Assembly: GCA_016302525.1 (NCBI GenBank)
Contig: JAEDNJ010000080.1
Span: forward strand, 1 to 6,826
Direction of reading: 5' to 3'
DNA length: 6,826 nt
From: Phascolarctobacterium sp.
GTDB lineage: Bacteria > Bacillota > Negativicutes > Acidaminococcales > Acidaminococcaceae
Below the pieces are notes generated by a model. The model did not search any database, was not told where the DNA came from, and worked only from the letters and a program-made list of their open reading frames with translations. Within the stretch, counting starts at the first letter, position 1, and the number at the start of each line of letters is the position of its first letter. This document shows positions 1 through 6,027 of the stretch, in pieces. The position numbers and the translations under genes were made by a program.

Positions 1-860
1 TTTTCCTGCAGCCAAGCCCTATAGCCCAGCTGAGCTGCACCAATAATACCAGGATTATCGCCTAAGGCCGGCTCCACAATCAAATCCTCTGGCAGAGTAA
101 AATAGCCATCTATTTCCTTTGCTACCTTTTCTCTAACCATAGCTAAGAGTCTAGGATTATGCATTACCCCACCCCAAAGAACAATCTTTTGCGGTGCATA
201 GGTCAAAATGAAGGTAGCAATTGCCTGAGCGATATAATAGCTCTCTATTTCCCAAACCTTCGGCTGGTCGTAAAGCTCCTTCGCGAGCTTGCCCCAACGA
301 TACCTCAGGGCAGGGCCAGAGGCCAAGCCCTCAAAGCAATCCTTGTGGAAACGACAGCAGCCCTCATAGCTATCCTCTGGATGCCTGATAAGCCTGATAT
401 GCCCAGCCTCAGGATGACAGAGACCGTGAAGCAGTCCTCCATTAATGTAAACACCTATGCCGATACCAGTGCCAATAGTGATATAAATAGCGGACTCTAA
501 GCCCTTAGCAGCACCAAAGCAAACCTCGCCTAAAATAGCTGCGTTGACATCCGTATCAATCCCTACAGGAATTCCCAAAGCCTCGTTAAACTCCTTACGT
601 AGATTTACATAATCCCAATGGCGTTTAGGAGACCTTGTTATAGCACCAAAATCTGGAGAGGCAGGATTCAAATTCAAGGGCCCAAAGGTGCCTATGCCTA
701 GGCCCGCCAGTTTAAAGCCCTTGAAGTATTCCACCATTGTTGGGATATTTTCCTTAGGAAGAGTTGTAGGAATACTCATCCTCTCAATTATTGTACCCTT
801 TTCGTCTGTGACAGCGCAAACCATTTTGGTTCCGCCAGCCTCTAAACCACCAAATAGCAT
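1..860 (-). CDS. ROK-family sugar kinase, probable fructokinase (GmuE/YdhR type), C-terminus cut by window edge
   Basis: This cytoplasmic kinase probably phosphorylates fructose with ATP to fructose 6-phosphate. Reading the minus strand from the ATG at 858-860 gives 286 codons with no stop before base 1, so the gene runs off the window. Relatives of about 290-300 residues suggest only roughly ten residues are missing. The N-terminal phosphate loop GGLEAGGTK (residues 4-12) is typical of the family. The probable catalytic Asp is D104 in DTDVNAA, and a second phosphate motif, YITIGTGIGIG, lies at 126-136. HPEAGH (149-154) followed by Cys169, His172 and Cys175 matches the structural zinc site; the CxxHxxC spacing resembles Bacillus GmuE/YdhR rather than the CxCGxxGC form of glucokinases and NagK. 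The start is supported by an AGAGGG ribosome site (869-874) 8 bases upstream. It appears to be monocistronic at its 5' end. Family assignment is firm. Fructose as substrate is inferred from similarity to GmuE; mannose or another hexose is possible. Confidence 0.9.
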   Translation of the reverse strand, partial: MLFGGLEAGGTKMVCAVTDEKGTIIERMSIPTTLPKENIPTMVEYFKGFKLAGLGIGTFGPLNLNPASPDFGAITRSPKRHWDYVNLRKEFNEALGIPVGIDTDVNAAILGEVCFGAAKGLESAIYITIGTGIGIGVYINGGLLHGLCHPEAGHIRLIRHPEDSYEGCCRFHKDCFEGLASGPALRYRWGKLAKELYDQPKVWEIESYYIAQAIATFILTYAPQKIVLWGGVMHNPRLLAMVREKVAKEIDGYFTLPEDLIVEPALGDNPGIIGAAQLGYRAWLQE

Positions 861-919
861 TTTCTTAACCCTCTTCTCAATTATTATCTTAAAACTTTAC
901 TTATTAGACTTACTTTTGT

Positions 920-998
920 ACTTGCTCACTTTTCTATTACATAGTTTGGCAAGATTTGTTACTTGCTCTTAGTACACGTTTATTATATGTACTTGCTC
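920..998 (-). repeat. Three direct copies of GAGCAAGTA around the ROK kinase promoter
   Basis: On the minus strand the 8-mer GAGCAAGT occurs at 991-998, 961-968 and 920-927. Each copy is followed by A, and then by CA or ACA. Centre-to-centre spacings are 30 and 41 bases. The first copy lies inside the promoter spacer and the other two lie in the presumed leader. A partial copy, GAGCAAA, lies at 1063-1069, and an inverted AGCAAGT lies at 1032-1038 on the plus strand. The arrangement suggests a regulator binding site, but no known operator is recognised. Confidence 0.5.
971..993. promoter_or_regulatory. Inverted repeat flanking the -10 box of the ROK kinase promoter
   Basis: AGTACA (971-976) and TGTACT (988-993) form 6-bp perfect arms around an 11-base spacer that contains the TATAAT box. 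A dyad centred on the -10 is a typical repressor operator position. It overlaps one of the GAGCAAGT copies. The arms are short, so chance occurrence is possible. Confidence 0.3.
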
Positions 999-1009
999 GC
1001 TGCTTTAAA
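982..1009 (-). promoter_or_regulatory. Probable promoter of the ROK kinase gene
   Basis: On the minus strand a perfect TATAAT -10 box (982-987) is preceded by a weak -35 box, TTTAAA (1004-1009), with a 16-bp spacer. The expected start near 975 would give a leader of about 115 bases before the ATG at 860. The weak -35 fits a promoter helped or controlled by a regulator; repeat elements overlap the spacer and the leader. Confidence 0.5.
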
Positions 1010-1375
1010 CTTTGCCATAGAAGCTAGTTTTAGCAAGTCTTCTTCGTATACTATTATTATTTTGCTCGATAAATGACTTTTGAGCTACCATTCTGTGCTC
1101 TAAAGGCAAAGTAAATTTAGAGCAGTCTATTTTTCTGCATTTGTATAATATTATACTAAGCGTTCTTTCATAATTGTACCATTGCAGGCAAAATTTTTAA
1201 AGCATATTTTTGCAATTAGGCTTAGTTACTAGCCTCTTTTTGCATGAAAGCAAGATATAGAAAGAGAAACTAAAAGATCATTAACTTTTGTCTTTCAGCT
1301 TTTTGTTGTCTCATAAAAAGGCTTTGTCAAATCCATTTCAATAATTACTTGCATTATATCTATTTATTAAGCACG
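1010..1375. other. AT-rich intergenic stretch without a supported gene
   Basis: No reading frame with a convincing ribosome site was found on either strand; a 13-codon frame beginning at 1073 has none. The stretch holds a 9-bp hairpin (1096-1124), a perfect 14-bp palindrome GTATAATATTATAC (1143-1156) that contains TATAAT on both strands but lacks a good -35, and a weak 5-bp AGGCT/AGCCT hairpin near 1217-1234. It separates the ppsA terminator from the kinase promoter. An unannotated small RNA cannot be excluded. Confidence 0.5.
1096..1124. other. Hairpin of 9 bp in the gap between the ROK kinase and ppsA
   Basis: TGCTCTAAA (1096-1104) pairs perfectly with TTTAGAGCA (1116-1124) around an 11-base loop. 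On the plus strand it is followed after four bases by TATTTTTC, so it could be a weak plus-strand terminator, although no plus-strand gene precedes it. It could equally be an operator or an RNA fold upstream of the kinase promoter. Confidence 0.35.
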
Positions 1376-1405
1376 TAAAAAGGCTGTGCCCAAAAGCACA
1401 GCCTT
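1376..1405 (-). terminator. Rho-independent terminator of ppsA
   Basis: Perfect 10-bp arms AAGGCTGTGC (1380-1389) and GCACAGCCTT (1396-1405) enclose a 6-base loop. Read on the minus strand, the stem ends in a run of five T (through 1376). It lies 42 bases past the ppsA stop codon, with nothing coding in between. Confidence 0.9.
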
Positions 1406-1447
1406 CTTACAGAGGGGTTGTATGGAGAAACACTTTCCAGTACTAAA

Positions 1448-3832
1448 TTACCAGTTCAAGTCCTCAGCCTCTTGACGACCACGGCCAGTCAGAGCATCCA
1501 GCATAATGCGTTGCTCAATTTGAGCAGCATTGCGTTTGGTAGCCTTAACGGTGTCAGGATTTACGGACATAGAGTCAATGCCGCTCTTAATCAGGAATTC
1601 GCAGAATTCGGGATATACAGAGGGAGCTTGACCACAGATAGAAACGGTCTTGCCATCCTTATGAGCAACCTCAATGAGGTGACGGATAGCGCGACGAACA
1701 GCCAGATTGCGTTCATCATAAATATGAGACACAGTATCATTGTCACGGTCGCAGCCCAGTACCAGCATGGTCAGGTCGTTGGAGCCAATGGAGTAACCAT
1801 CAACAAATTGGTTGAATTGGTCAGCCAAAATAATATTAGAAGGAATTTCAGCCATCAGCCAAACCTTAAAGTCCTTGCTGCGAGCTAAGCCACAATCAGC
1901 CATAATAGCGGTAACTTTTCTGCATTCGTCAACATTACGGCAGAAGGGAATCATAACATGAAGGTTCTTCAGGCCGAACTCTTCACGAACCTTGCGCACT
2001 GCAGCACATTCAAGCTTGAAGGCTTCAATGTATTTGGGGTCGTAGTAACGAGAAGCACCACGCCAGCCCAGGAGAGCAGAAGGCTCATAGGGTTCAAATT
2101 CGTCGCCGCCCTTCAGGTCACGATATTCGCTGGACTTGAAGTCGGAGAAGCGCAGAGTAACCGGGCGCGGAGCCATAGCCTGGCAAACCTGACGAATGCC
2201 TTCAGCCAGTTGGTCTACAACCTTTTCCGGATGGCCAGTCTTAATTAAGTACAGAGGATGTTCGTGGATATAAGTAGTCCAGATGAACTCTTCGCGCATT
2301 AAGCCAATACCGTCACAGGGCAGGCTAGCATATTTTTCTGCCAGCTCAGGGTCGCCCAGATTCATGTAAATCTTGGTGCCAGTGGGCGGGAAGTATTCAG
2401 CAGCGGCAACAACCTGTTGTACAGCCTGTTGAGCCGGTTTTTCTTCTTCCAGAATACCTTCGTAAACAACACCATGAGTTGCATCAATAGTTACATCGAT
2501 ACCATCCTTAATAGCAGTGGTTGCAGCCTCGCCACGACTCTTAGTACCTACGATACAGGGAATGCCCAGCTCACGAGATACGATAGAAGCATGGCAGGTC
2601 ATTCCGCCGCTATCAGTTACAATAGCCTTAGCTTTCTTCATTGCCGGTACCCAGTCGGGAGCAGTCATTTCTGTTACAAGAATTTCACCTTGTTGGAATT
2701 CATCAATATGTGCAGGGTCTAAAATTACATGAACCTTGCCAGCAACATTACCAGGGCTAGCAGGTAAGCCTTTTACGATAACCTTTCTATCGGCAGCCAC
2801 TTTCTTCTCTTCCTTCTTTACGCCTTTGTTTTCTTTGTTACGACGGCTCCAAACGGTCTCAGGACGAGCTTGGAGAATCCAAATCTTATTGTCACGCTCG
2901 TCTACGCCCCACTCCATATCCATGTAGCAGCCATAGTGAGCCTCGATTTTTTTAGCATAGCCAGCTAATTCAAGAATTTGTTCGTCAGTCAGCTTTTGCT
3001 TGTTTTGTTCTCCTAAGGGAACCATAACCTCTTCGCAATCGCCGCCAGCCTTACGAACTAATTTAATATCTTGGGTATTTACATTCTTCTCAATAATTTT
3101 GTGTTCAGCTTTATTTACTGTATAGTTATCAGGAGTTACAGTGCCCTGTACAACATATTCGCCTAAACCCCAAGCGCCTTCGATAAGAATATTATCATCA
3201 TCACCAGTTGCAACATTTACAGTAAACATTACACCAGCAGCCTTAGAGAAGACCATCATTTGTACAGCAGCGGATAAAGCTACATCCAGATGATCAAAGC
3301 CTTGTTTTTCACGATAGTATACAGCACGGTCAGTAAAGCAGGAAGCATAGCATTCCTTAACCTTTTGTACAATGACATCAGCGCCTTGAACATTCAGGTA
3401 GGTGTCTTGTTGACCAGCAAAGCTTGCATCCGGCAGGTCCTCTGCAGTAGCAGAAGAGCGAACAGCTACAAAGGGTTGATCTTGACCAACGCGTCTGCCT
3501 AATTCTGCGTAAGCTTCAGCGATTTCAGCAGCTAAATCAGCAGGCATTTCCTTTTCCATGATAACTTTACGCATTTTAGCGCAAACCTCACGGAGCAGAG
3601 CGCTGTTTTCTACATCCACCAGCTCAGATACTAATTCCTTGATTTCCAGGTCTAGACCTGTTTTTTCAAAGAAATATCTATAAGCGTTAGCAGTAGTAGC
3701 AAAGCCATAGGGTACAGGAACCTCAACCTTAGAAGTCATCTCACCCAAGGAAGAGGATTTGCCGCCAGCAATCGCAACATCTTCACGCTCTAATTGATCA
3801 AACCAAAGTAAGTATGCATTAGCCTTATCCAT
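1448..3832 (-). CDS. ppsA: Phosphoenolpyruvate synthase (pyruvate, water dikinase)
   Basis: This cytoplasmic enzyme converts pyruvate, ATP and water to phosphoenolpyruvate, AMP and phosphate, which opens gluconeogenesis from pyruvate. The 794-residue product matches the usual length of about 790. The N-terminal ATP-grasp part (about 1-325) carries AGGKSSSLGEM (22-32), the loop VRSSATAEDLPDASFAGQQD (124-143) and WILQARPET (318-326). A Lys-rich linker (about 329-350) leads to the swivelling phosphohistidine domain, with GGMTCHAS and catalytic His414. The C-terminal PEP/pyruvate barrel (about 480-780) includes GIGLMREEF, SIGSNDLT and CGQAPS, with the catalytic Cys at 733. The single-polypeptide order and GQAPS block point to PpsA rather than pyruvate phosphate dikinase, which has a longer insert. 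The open frame extends 23 codons further upstream, but the ATG at 3830-3832 has AAGGAG seven bases before it (3840-3845), and family members begin here. No PpsR-type regulatory kinase gene is adjacent. Transcription looks monocistronic, with its own promoter and terminator. Confidence 0.97.
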   Translation of the reverse strand: MDKANAYLLWFDQLEREDVAIAGGKSSSLGEMTSKVEVPVPYGFATTANAYRYFFEKTGLDLEIKELVSELVDVENSALLREVCAKMRKVIMEKEMPADLAAEIAEAYAELGRRVGQDQPFVAVRSSATAEDLPDASFAGQQDTYLNVQGADVIVQKVKECYASCFTDRAVYYREKQGFDHLDVALSAAVQMMVFSKAAGVMFTVNVATGDDDNILIEGAWGLGEYVVQGTVTPDNYTVNKAEHKIIEKNVNTQDIKLVRKAGGDCEEVMVPLGEQNKQKLTDEQILELAGYAKKIEAHYGCYMDMEWGVDERDNKIWILQARPETVWSRRNKENKGVKKEEKKVAADRKVIVKGLPASPGNVAGKVHVILDPAHIDEFQQGEILVTEMTAPDWVPAMKKAKAIVTDSGGMTCHASIVSRELGIPCIVGTKSRGEAATTAIKDGIDVTIDATHGVVYEGILEEEKPAQQAVQQVVAAAEYFPPTGTKIYMNLGDPELAEKYASLPCDGIGLMREEFIWTTYIHEHPLYLIKTGHPEKVVDQLAEGIRQVCQAMAPRPVTLRFSDFKSSEYRDLKGGDEFEPYEPSALLGWRGASRYYDPKYIEAFKLECAAVRKVREEFGLKNLHVMIPFCRNVDECRKVTAIMADCGLARSKDFKVWLMAEIPSNIILADQFNQFVDGYSIGSNDLTMLVLGCDRDNDTVSHIYDERNLAVRRAIRHLIEVAHKDGKTVSICGQAPSVYPEFCEFLIKSGIDSMSVNPDTVKATKRNAAQIEQRIMLDALTGRGRQEAEDLNW

Positions 3833-3860
3833 TTTGTTTCTCCTTTTTATGTTACACTCA

Positions 3861-3879
3861 TTAAGGTCCTCACCCTTAA
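3861..3879. promoter_or_regulatory. Inverted repeat at the start of the ppsA transcript
   Basis: TTAAGG (3861-3866) and CCTTAA (3874-3879) form perfect 6-bp arms around a 7-base spacer. The repeat begins about ten bases downstream of the ppsA -10 box, so it is either an operator overlapping early transcribed DNA or a small hairpin at the 5' end of the mRNA. It ends about 15 bases before the ribosome site, so it leaves that site free. Confidence 0.45.
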
Positions 3880-3889
3880 TATAGTATAC

Positions 3890-3918
3890 ACTATAACACA
3901 TTTATGATATATTATCAA
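3890..3918 (-). promoter_or_regulatory. ppsA promoter
   Basis: On the minus strand TTGATA (3913-3918) and TATAGT (3890-3895) are separated by exactly 17 bases, a good sigma-70/SigA-type promoter. The predicted start near 3883 gives a leader of about 50 bases. The -10 region is part of a dyad with 6-bp arms TATAGT/ACTATA (3880-3895), whose spacer also offers TATACT as an alternative -10. Confidence 0.8.
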
Positions 3919-3961
3919 CCCTTTTTGGCTTTTTTTCTTAAATTTTATTATCTCCTTTACC

Positions 3962-3990
3962 TTGAATAGCAGGGCATTTAATGTTATAAT
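3962..3990 (+). promoter_or_regulatory. Promoter of the 74-residue protein gene
   Basis: TTGAAT (3962-3967) and a perfect TATAAT (3985-3990) are spaced by 17 bases. The expected start near 3997 would leave a very short leader of about 18 bases containing AGGAGG (4002-4007). The promoter is divergent from the ppsA promoter, with about 40 bases of T-rich DNA between the two -35 boxes. Confidence 0.8.
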
Positions 3991-4014
3991 CTAAGCAAAT
4001 CAGGAGGCTGGACA

Positions 4015-4239
4015 ATGCAAATCTACACCTATAATATAAATGAGGCTTTTTTACCGCTCTGCTACAGAGCTGATGACGGACACGGCGACTATAATCGCAG
4101 CTATGAGCGCGACTATGATGACTTCGATTACGCAGATTATTCTACAGACCATCGGGACAACAACTTTCGCAACTTTGAAAAAAAGAAACGCAAAACTAAA
4201 AAAGAGCTTATTGAAGATATGCTTAAGCGCTGGGATTAA
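4015..4239 (+). CDS. Small hypothetical protein, Asp/Tyr/Arg-rich with a basic C-terminus (74 aa)
   Basis: I do not recognise this protein. The gene is well supported: AGGAGG (4002-4007) lies seven bases before the ATG, a strong promoter precedes it and a strong terminator follows about 20 bases after the stop. The 74-residue product has three zones: a short hydrophobic start (residues 1-19), a polar Asp/Tyr/Arg/Asn-rich middle (20-54) in which eight Asp and five Tyr alternate, and a cluster KKKRKTKK (56-63) leading into a short predicted helix ELIEDMLKRW (64-73). There is no signal peptide, no membrane segment and no Cys pair. The middle is probably disordered. The acidic-then-basic layout would suit binding to a protein or nucleic acid, but that is a guess. 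It is transcribed alone, divergent from ppsA and upstream of the transporter but separated from it by a terminator. Confidence 0.8.
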   Translation: MQIYTYNINEAFLPLCYRADDGHGDYNRSYERDYDDFDYADYSTDHRDNNFRNFEKKKRKTKKELIEDMLKRWD

Positions 4240-4259
4240 ATAGTATATACTAATTAAGG

Positions 4260-4290
4260 CGACATTACATTGCTGTAATGTCGTTTTTTT
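4260..4290 (+). terminator. Rho-independent terminator of the small protein gene
   Basis: Arms CGACATTAC (4260-4268) and GTAATGTCG (4275-4283) pair perfectly around a 6-base loop and are followed directly by seven T (4284-4290). This separates the small gene from the downstream transporter. Confidence 0.92.
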
Positions 4291-4320
4291 ATTACTGCCT
4301 TAACATTTTACCATCATATT

Positions 4321-4349
4321 AAGCTTTGCATAAATAAATTATGTAGCTT
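4321..4349. promoter_or_regulatory. Interrupted inverted repeat upstream of the transporter promoter
   Basis: The left arm AAGCT-ttg-CATAA (4321-4333) matches the right arm TTATG-t-AGCTT (4339-4349), apart from the unequal interruptions. It lies about 45 bases upstream of the transporter -35 box. It uses the same CATAA and AGCTT words as the perfect palindrome at 4436-4453, although in a different order, so it may be a second site for the same regulator. The DNA is AT-rich, so chance is possible. Confidence 0.3.
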
Positions 4350-4393
4350 TTATATTTATATTCGCAAATACATGTATACATTAGGAATTGCTC

Positions 4394-4423
4394 TTGCTTT
4401 TTTTCAGTCAAATATGATATACT
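4394..4423 (+). promoter_or_regulatory. Promoter of the DASS transporter gene
   Basis: TTGCTT (4394-4399) and TATACT (4418-4423) are separated by 18 bases, and the -10 has the extended TGn element (TGA at 4415-4417). The expected start is near 4430, giving a leader of about 65 bases that contains the perfect palindrome. Confidence 0.7.
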
Positions 4424-4435
4424 ATTTCCAATAAG

Positions 4436-4453
4436 CATAAGCTATAGCTTATG
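4436..4453. promoter_or_regulatory. Perfect 18-bp palindrome, probable operator of the transporter gene
   Basis: CATAAGCTATAGCTTATG reads the same on both strands with no mismatch. It starts 12 bases after the -10 box, in the first transcribed bases, a classic position for a repressor operator. A direct repeat ATAAGC (4431-4436 and 4438-4443) overlaps its left half. With no loop, it is more likely to act as a DNA site than as an RNA hairpin. The regulator is not encoded in this window. Confidence 0.6.
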
Positions 4454-4495
4454 AAAGCATATGGCCAAGCTAATATTTTTTGAGAGGTGAAAACT

Positions 4496-5902
4496 ATGTC
4501 CAAAGAAAACACAACAAAATTGCTTTTGACTTTTGCTATTGGTCTAGTAATCTGGTTCATTCCTGCACCAGCCGGTCTTAAGCCCCAAGCCATGCACATG
4601 ATTGCTGTCTTCGTTGCAACCATCGCTGGCTTTATTATGGCTCCCCTGCCTATCGGCGCCCTTGCCCTTATCTCTGTAGGTCTTGCAGGCTTCCTGGGCG
4701 TAATGAAACCCGCTGAAGCTCTCTCCGGCTTTGGCAATGCTACCATCTGGTTAATCGTTTCCGCATTCATCTTTGCTAAAGGCTTTAGCAAAACTGGTCT
4801 TGGCAGACGCATTGCTTATGTTATTATGAGCAAGATTGGTGGTAACTCCCTGTTCTTAGCCTATACCATGGCTATTACCGATGTTATCATCGCTCCTGCT
4901 ACTCCCTCTAATACTGCTCGCGGCGGCGGCATTCTCTTCCCTATCATTCGCAGCCTGTGCTCCGCCTTCGGCTCTGAGCCTGGCGAAACTGGCAAGAAGA
5001 TTGGTCGTTTCCTCATTGCCTCCTGCTTCCATGTAAACTGCGTAACCTCCTCCATGTTCGTTACTGCAGTTGCTCCTAACCTGCTGTGTACCGTATTGGC
5101 AAAGCAATCTATCGGCGTAGAAATTACCTGGGGCTCTTGGGCTGTTGCTTGTATCGTTCCTGGTATCCTCGCTGTAATTTTGGTTCCTCTGCTGGTTTAC
5201 AAAATTGAAACTCCTGAGATTAAAAATACCCCTGAAGCTAAAGAAATCGCTAAGCAAGAGCTGGAAGCTATGGGCCCCATGTCCACTGCAGAAAAAATCG
5301 TTGCTTGCGTATTCGTTGCAGCTTTAGCAATGTGGGCAACCTCCTCTATTACCAAGCTGAACGCTACTATGATTGCTATGGTATGTATCGGCGTTATGCT
5401 GATTGGTCACGCTGTTGAATGGTCTGATGTTATCACCGAAAAAGGTGCTTGGGATACTCTGTTCTGGATGGGCGGTCTGATGAGCTTAGCTGGTGGCCTT
5501 AACAAATGCGGCGCTATCAAATGGGCTGCAGGCTCCATTGGCAAGAGCATGGCTGGCGTAGATGGCATGATGGCTCTGGCAATCCTCTGCGTAATCTATA
5601 TGTACTCTCATTACCTGTTTGCTTCCATGTCCGCTCACGTTGCTGCTATGTATGCTGCTTTCGCAGCTGTTGCAGTTGCCTGCGGCGCACCGGCTGGCTT
5701 AACCGCTATGTGCTTAGCAGTTATCACCGGTATCATGGGCTCTCTGACCCACTATGCAACTGGTACGGCCCCTATCTTCTTCGGTGCTGGTTATCTCAGC
5801 CAAAACGAATGGTGGAAGATTGGCTTTATCGTATCCGTTCTCACCTTCATCATCTTCTTAGGCGTTGGTCCTATCTGGTGGAAGGTTCTGGGTATCTGGT
5901 AA
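4496..5902 (+). CDS. DASS/SLC13-family organic anion transporter (CitT/TtdT/plastid DiT-like)
   Basis: This inner-membrane carrier moves di- or tricarboxylates such as malate, 2-oxoglutarate, succinate, tartrate or citrate. The 468-residue product has about 12 or more hydrophobic segments. The substrate motif PSNTARGGG (137-145) is the form seen in CitT, TtdT and plant DiT antiporters; the equivalent C-terminal repeat block is SLTHYATGTAPIFFGAGYL (416-434). A cytoplasmic acidic loop (about 236-266) separates the two halves. The related carriers mostly exchange anions, so exchange is likelier than sodium symport, but the exact substrate cannot be read from sequence. Start choice: a GTG at 4487 is in frame, but it lies inside the ribosome site GAGAGGTGA (4482-4490), so the ATG at 4496 is preferred. 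Codon use favours GCT, GGT and CTG strongly, unlike the AT-rich flanks, which suggests high expression. The gene is monocistronic, with a likely operator in its leader. Confidence 0.93.
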   Translation: MSKENTTKLLLTFAIGLVIWFIPAPAGLKPQAMHMIAVFVATIAGFIMAPLPIGALALISVGLAGFLGVMKPAEALSGFGNATIWLIVSAFIFAKGFSKTGLGRRIAYVIMSKIGGNSLFLAYTMAITDVIIAPATPSNTARGGGILFPIIRSLCSAFGSEPGETGKKIGRFLIASCFHVNCVTSSMFVTAVAPNLLCTVLAKQSIGVEITWGSWAVACIVPGILAVILVPLLVYKIETPEIKNTPEAKEIAKQELEAMGPMSTAEKIVACVFVAALAMWATSSITKLNATMIAMVCIGVMLIGHAVEWSDVITEKGAWDTLFWMGGLMSLAGGLNKCGAIKWAAGSIGKSMAGVDGMMALAILCVIYMYSHYLFASMSAHVAAMYAAFAAVAVACGAPAGLTAMCLAVITGIMGSLTHYATGTAPIFFGAGYLSQNEWWKIGFIVSVLTFIIFLGVGPIWWKVLGIW

Positions 5903-5924
5903 GCTTAATTACACATAAAAATTT

Positions 5925-5959
5925 AGGCTATGTGCTGACAACAGCACATAGCCTTTTTT
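5925..5959 (+). terminator. Rho-independent terminator of the transporter gene
   Basis: A 13-bp perfect stem, AGGCTATGTGCTG (5925-5937) with CAGCACATAGCCT (5942-5954), closes on the loop ACAA, and a run of six T (5954-5959) follows. It lies 22 bases after the transporter stop. On the minus strand a T-run lies three bases beyond the stem, so it may also stop transcription of the convergent Nudix gene, for which no other terminator is seen. Confidence 0.93.
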
Positions 5960-6027
5960 ATGGTTTTGTTTCTTGAAGCTGCGTTAGACATAGTACCTCT
6001 CCCATAAACGGATTATATAATCAGCTC

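Noticed and set aside
159..972. Plus-strand frames of 113 and 94 codons opposite the ROK kinase and its upstream region
   Set aside because: The minus strand encodes an unmistakable ROK kinase here; the plus frames lack ribosome sites and known motifs.
1418..1888. 156-codon plus-strand frame and other long frames opposite ppsA
   Set aside because: They lie antisense to ppsA, have no ribosome site, resemble no family, and are explained by the codon bias of the real gene.
3833..3901. N-terminal extension of ppsA by 23 codons
   Set aside because: The extension has no ribosome site, covers the promoter -10 and leader, and is not found at the start of PpsA proteins; AAGGAG seven bases before the ATG at 3832 decides the start.
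4040..4243. 67-codon plus frame overlapping the small protein gene
   Set aside because: It is out of frame with the gene that has the AGGAGG site, promoter and terminator, and has no ribosome site of its own.
4487..4495. GTG start for the transporter at 4487
   Set aside because: The GTG is part of the GAGAGGTGA ribosome site itself; the ATG at 4496 is correctly spaced from it.
4408..5257. Minus-strand frames of 133-134 codons opposite the transporter, and the plus frame at 5506-5976
   Set aside because: They overlap a clear membrane transporter whose codon pattern creates long shadow frames; none has expression signals.
5923..5991. A 22-codon minus-strand frame downstream of the Nudix gene, preceded by GAGAGG close to its ATG
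   Set aside because: The frame runs straight through the transporter terminator hairpin, the spacing of its ribosome-like site is short (four bases), and no good promoter precedes it. It is best explained as chance.
6011..6022. Perfect 12-bp palindrome GATTATATAATC downstream of the Nudix stop
   Set aside because: It is composed almost only of A and T, has no T-run or promoter partner at suitable spacing, and is probably chance.
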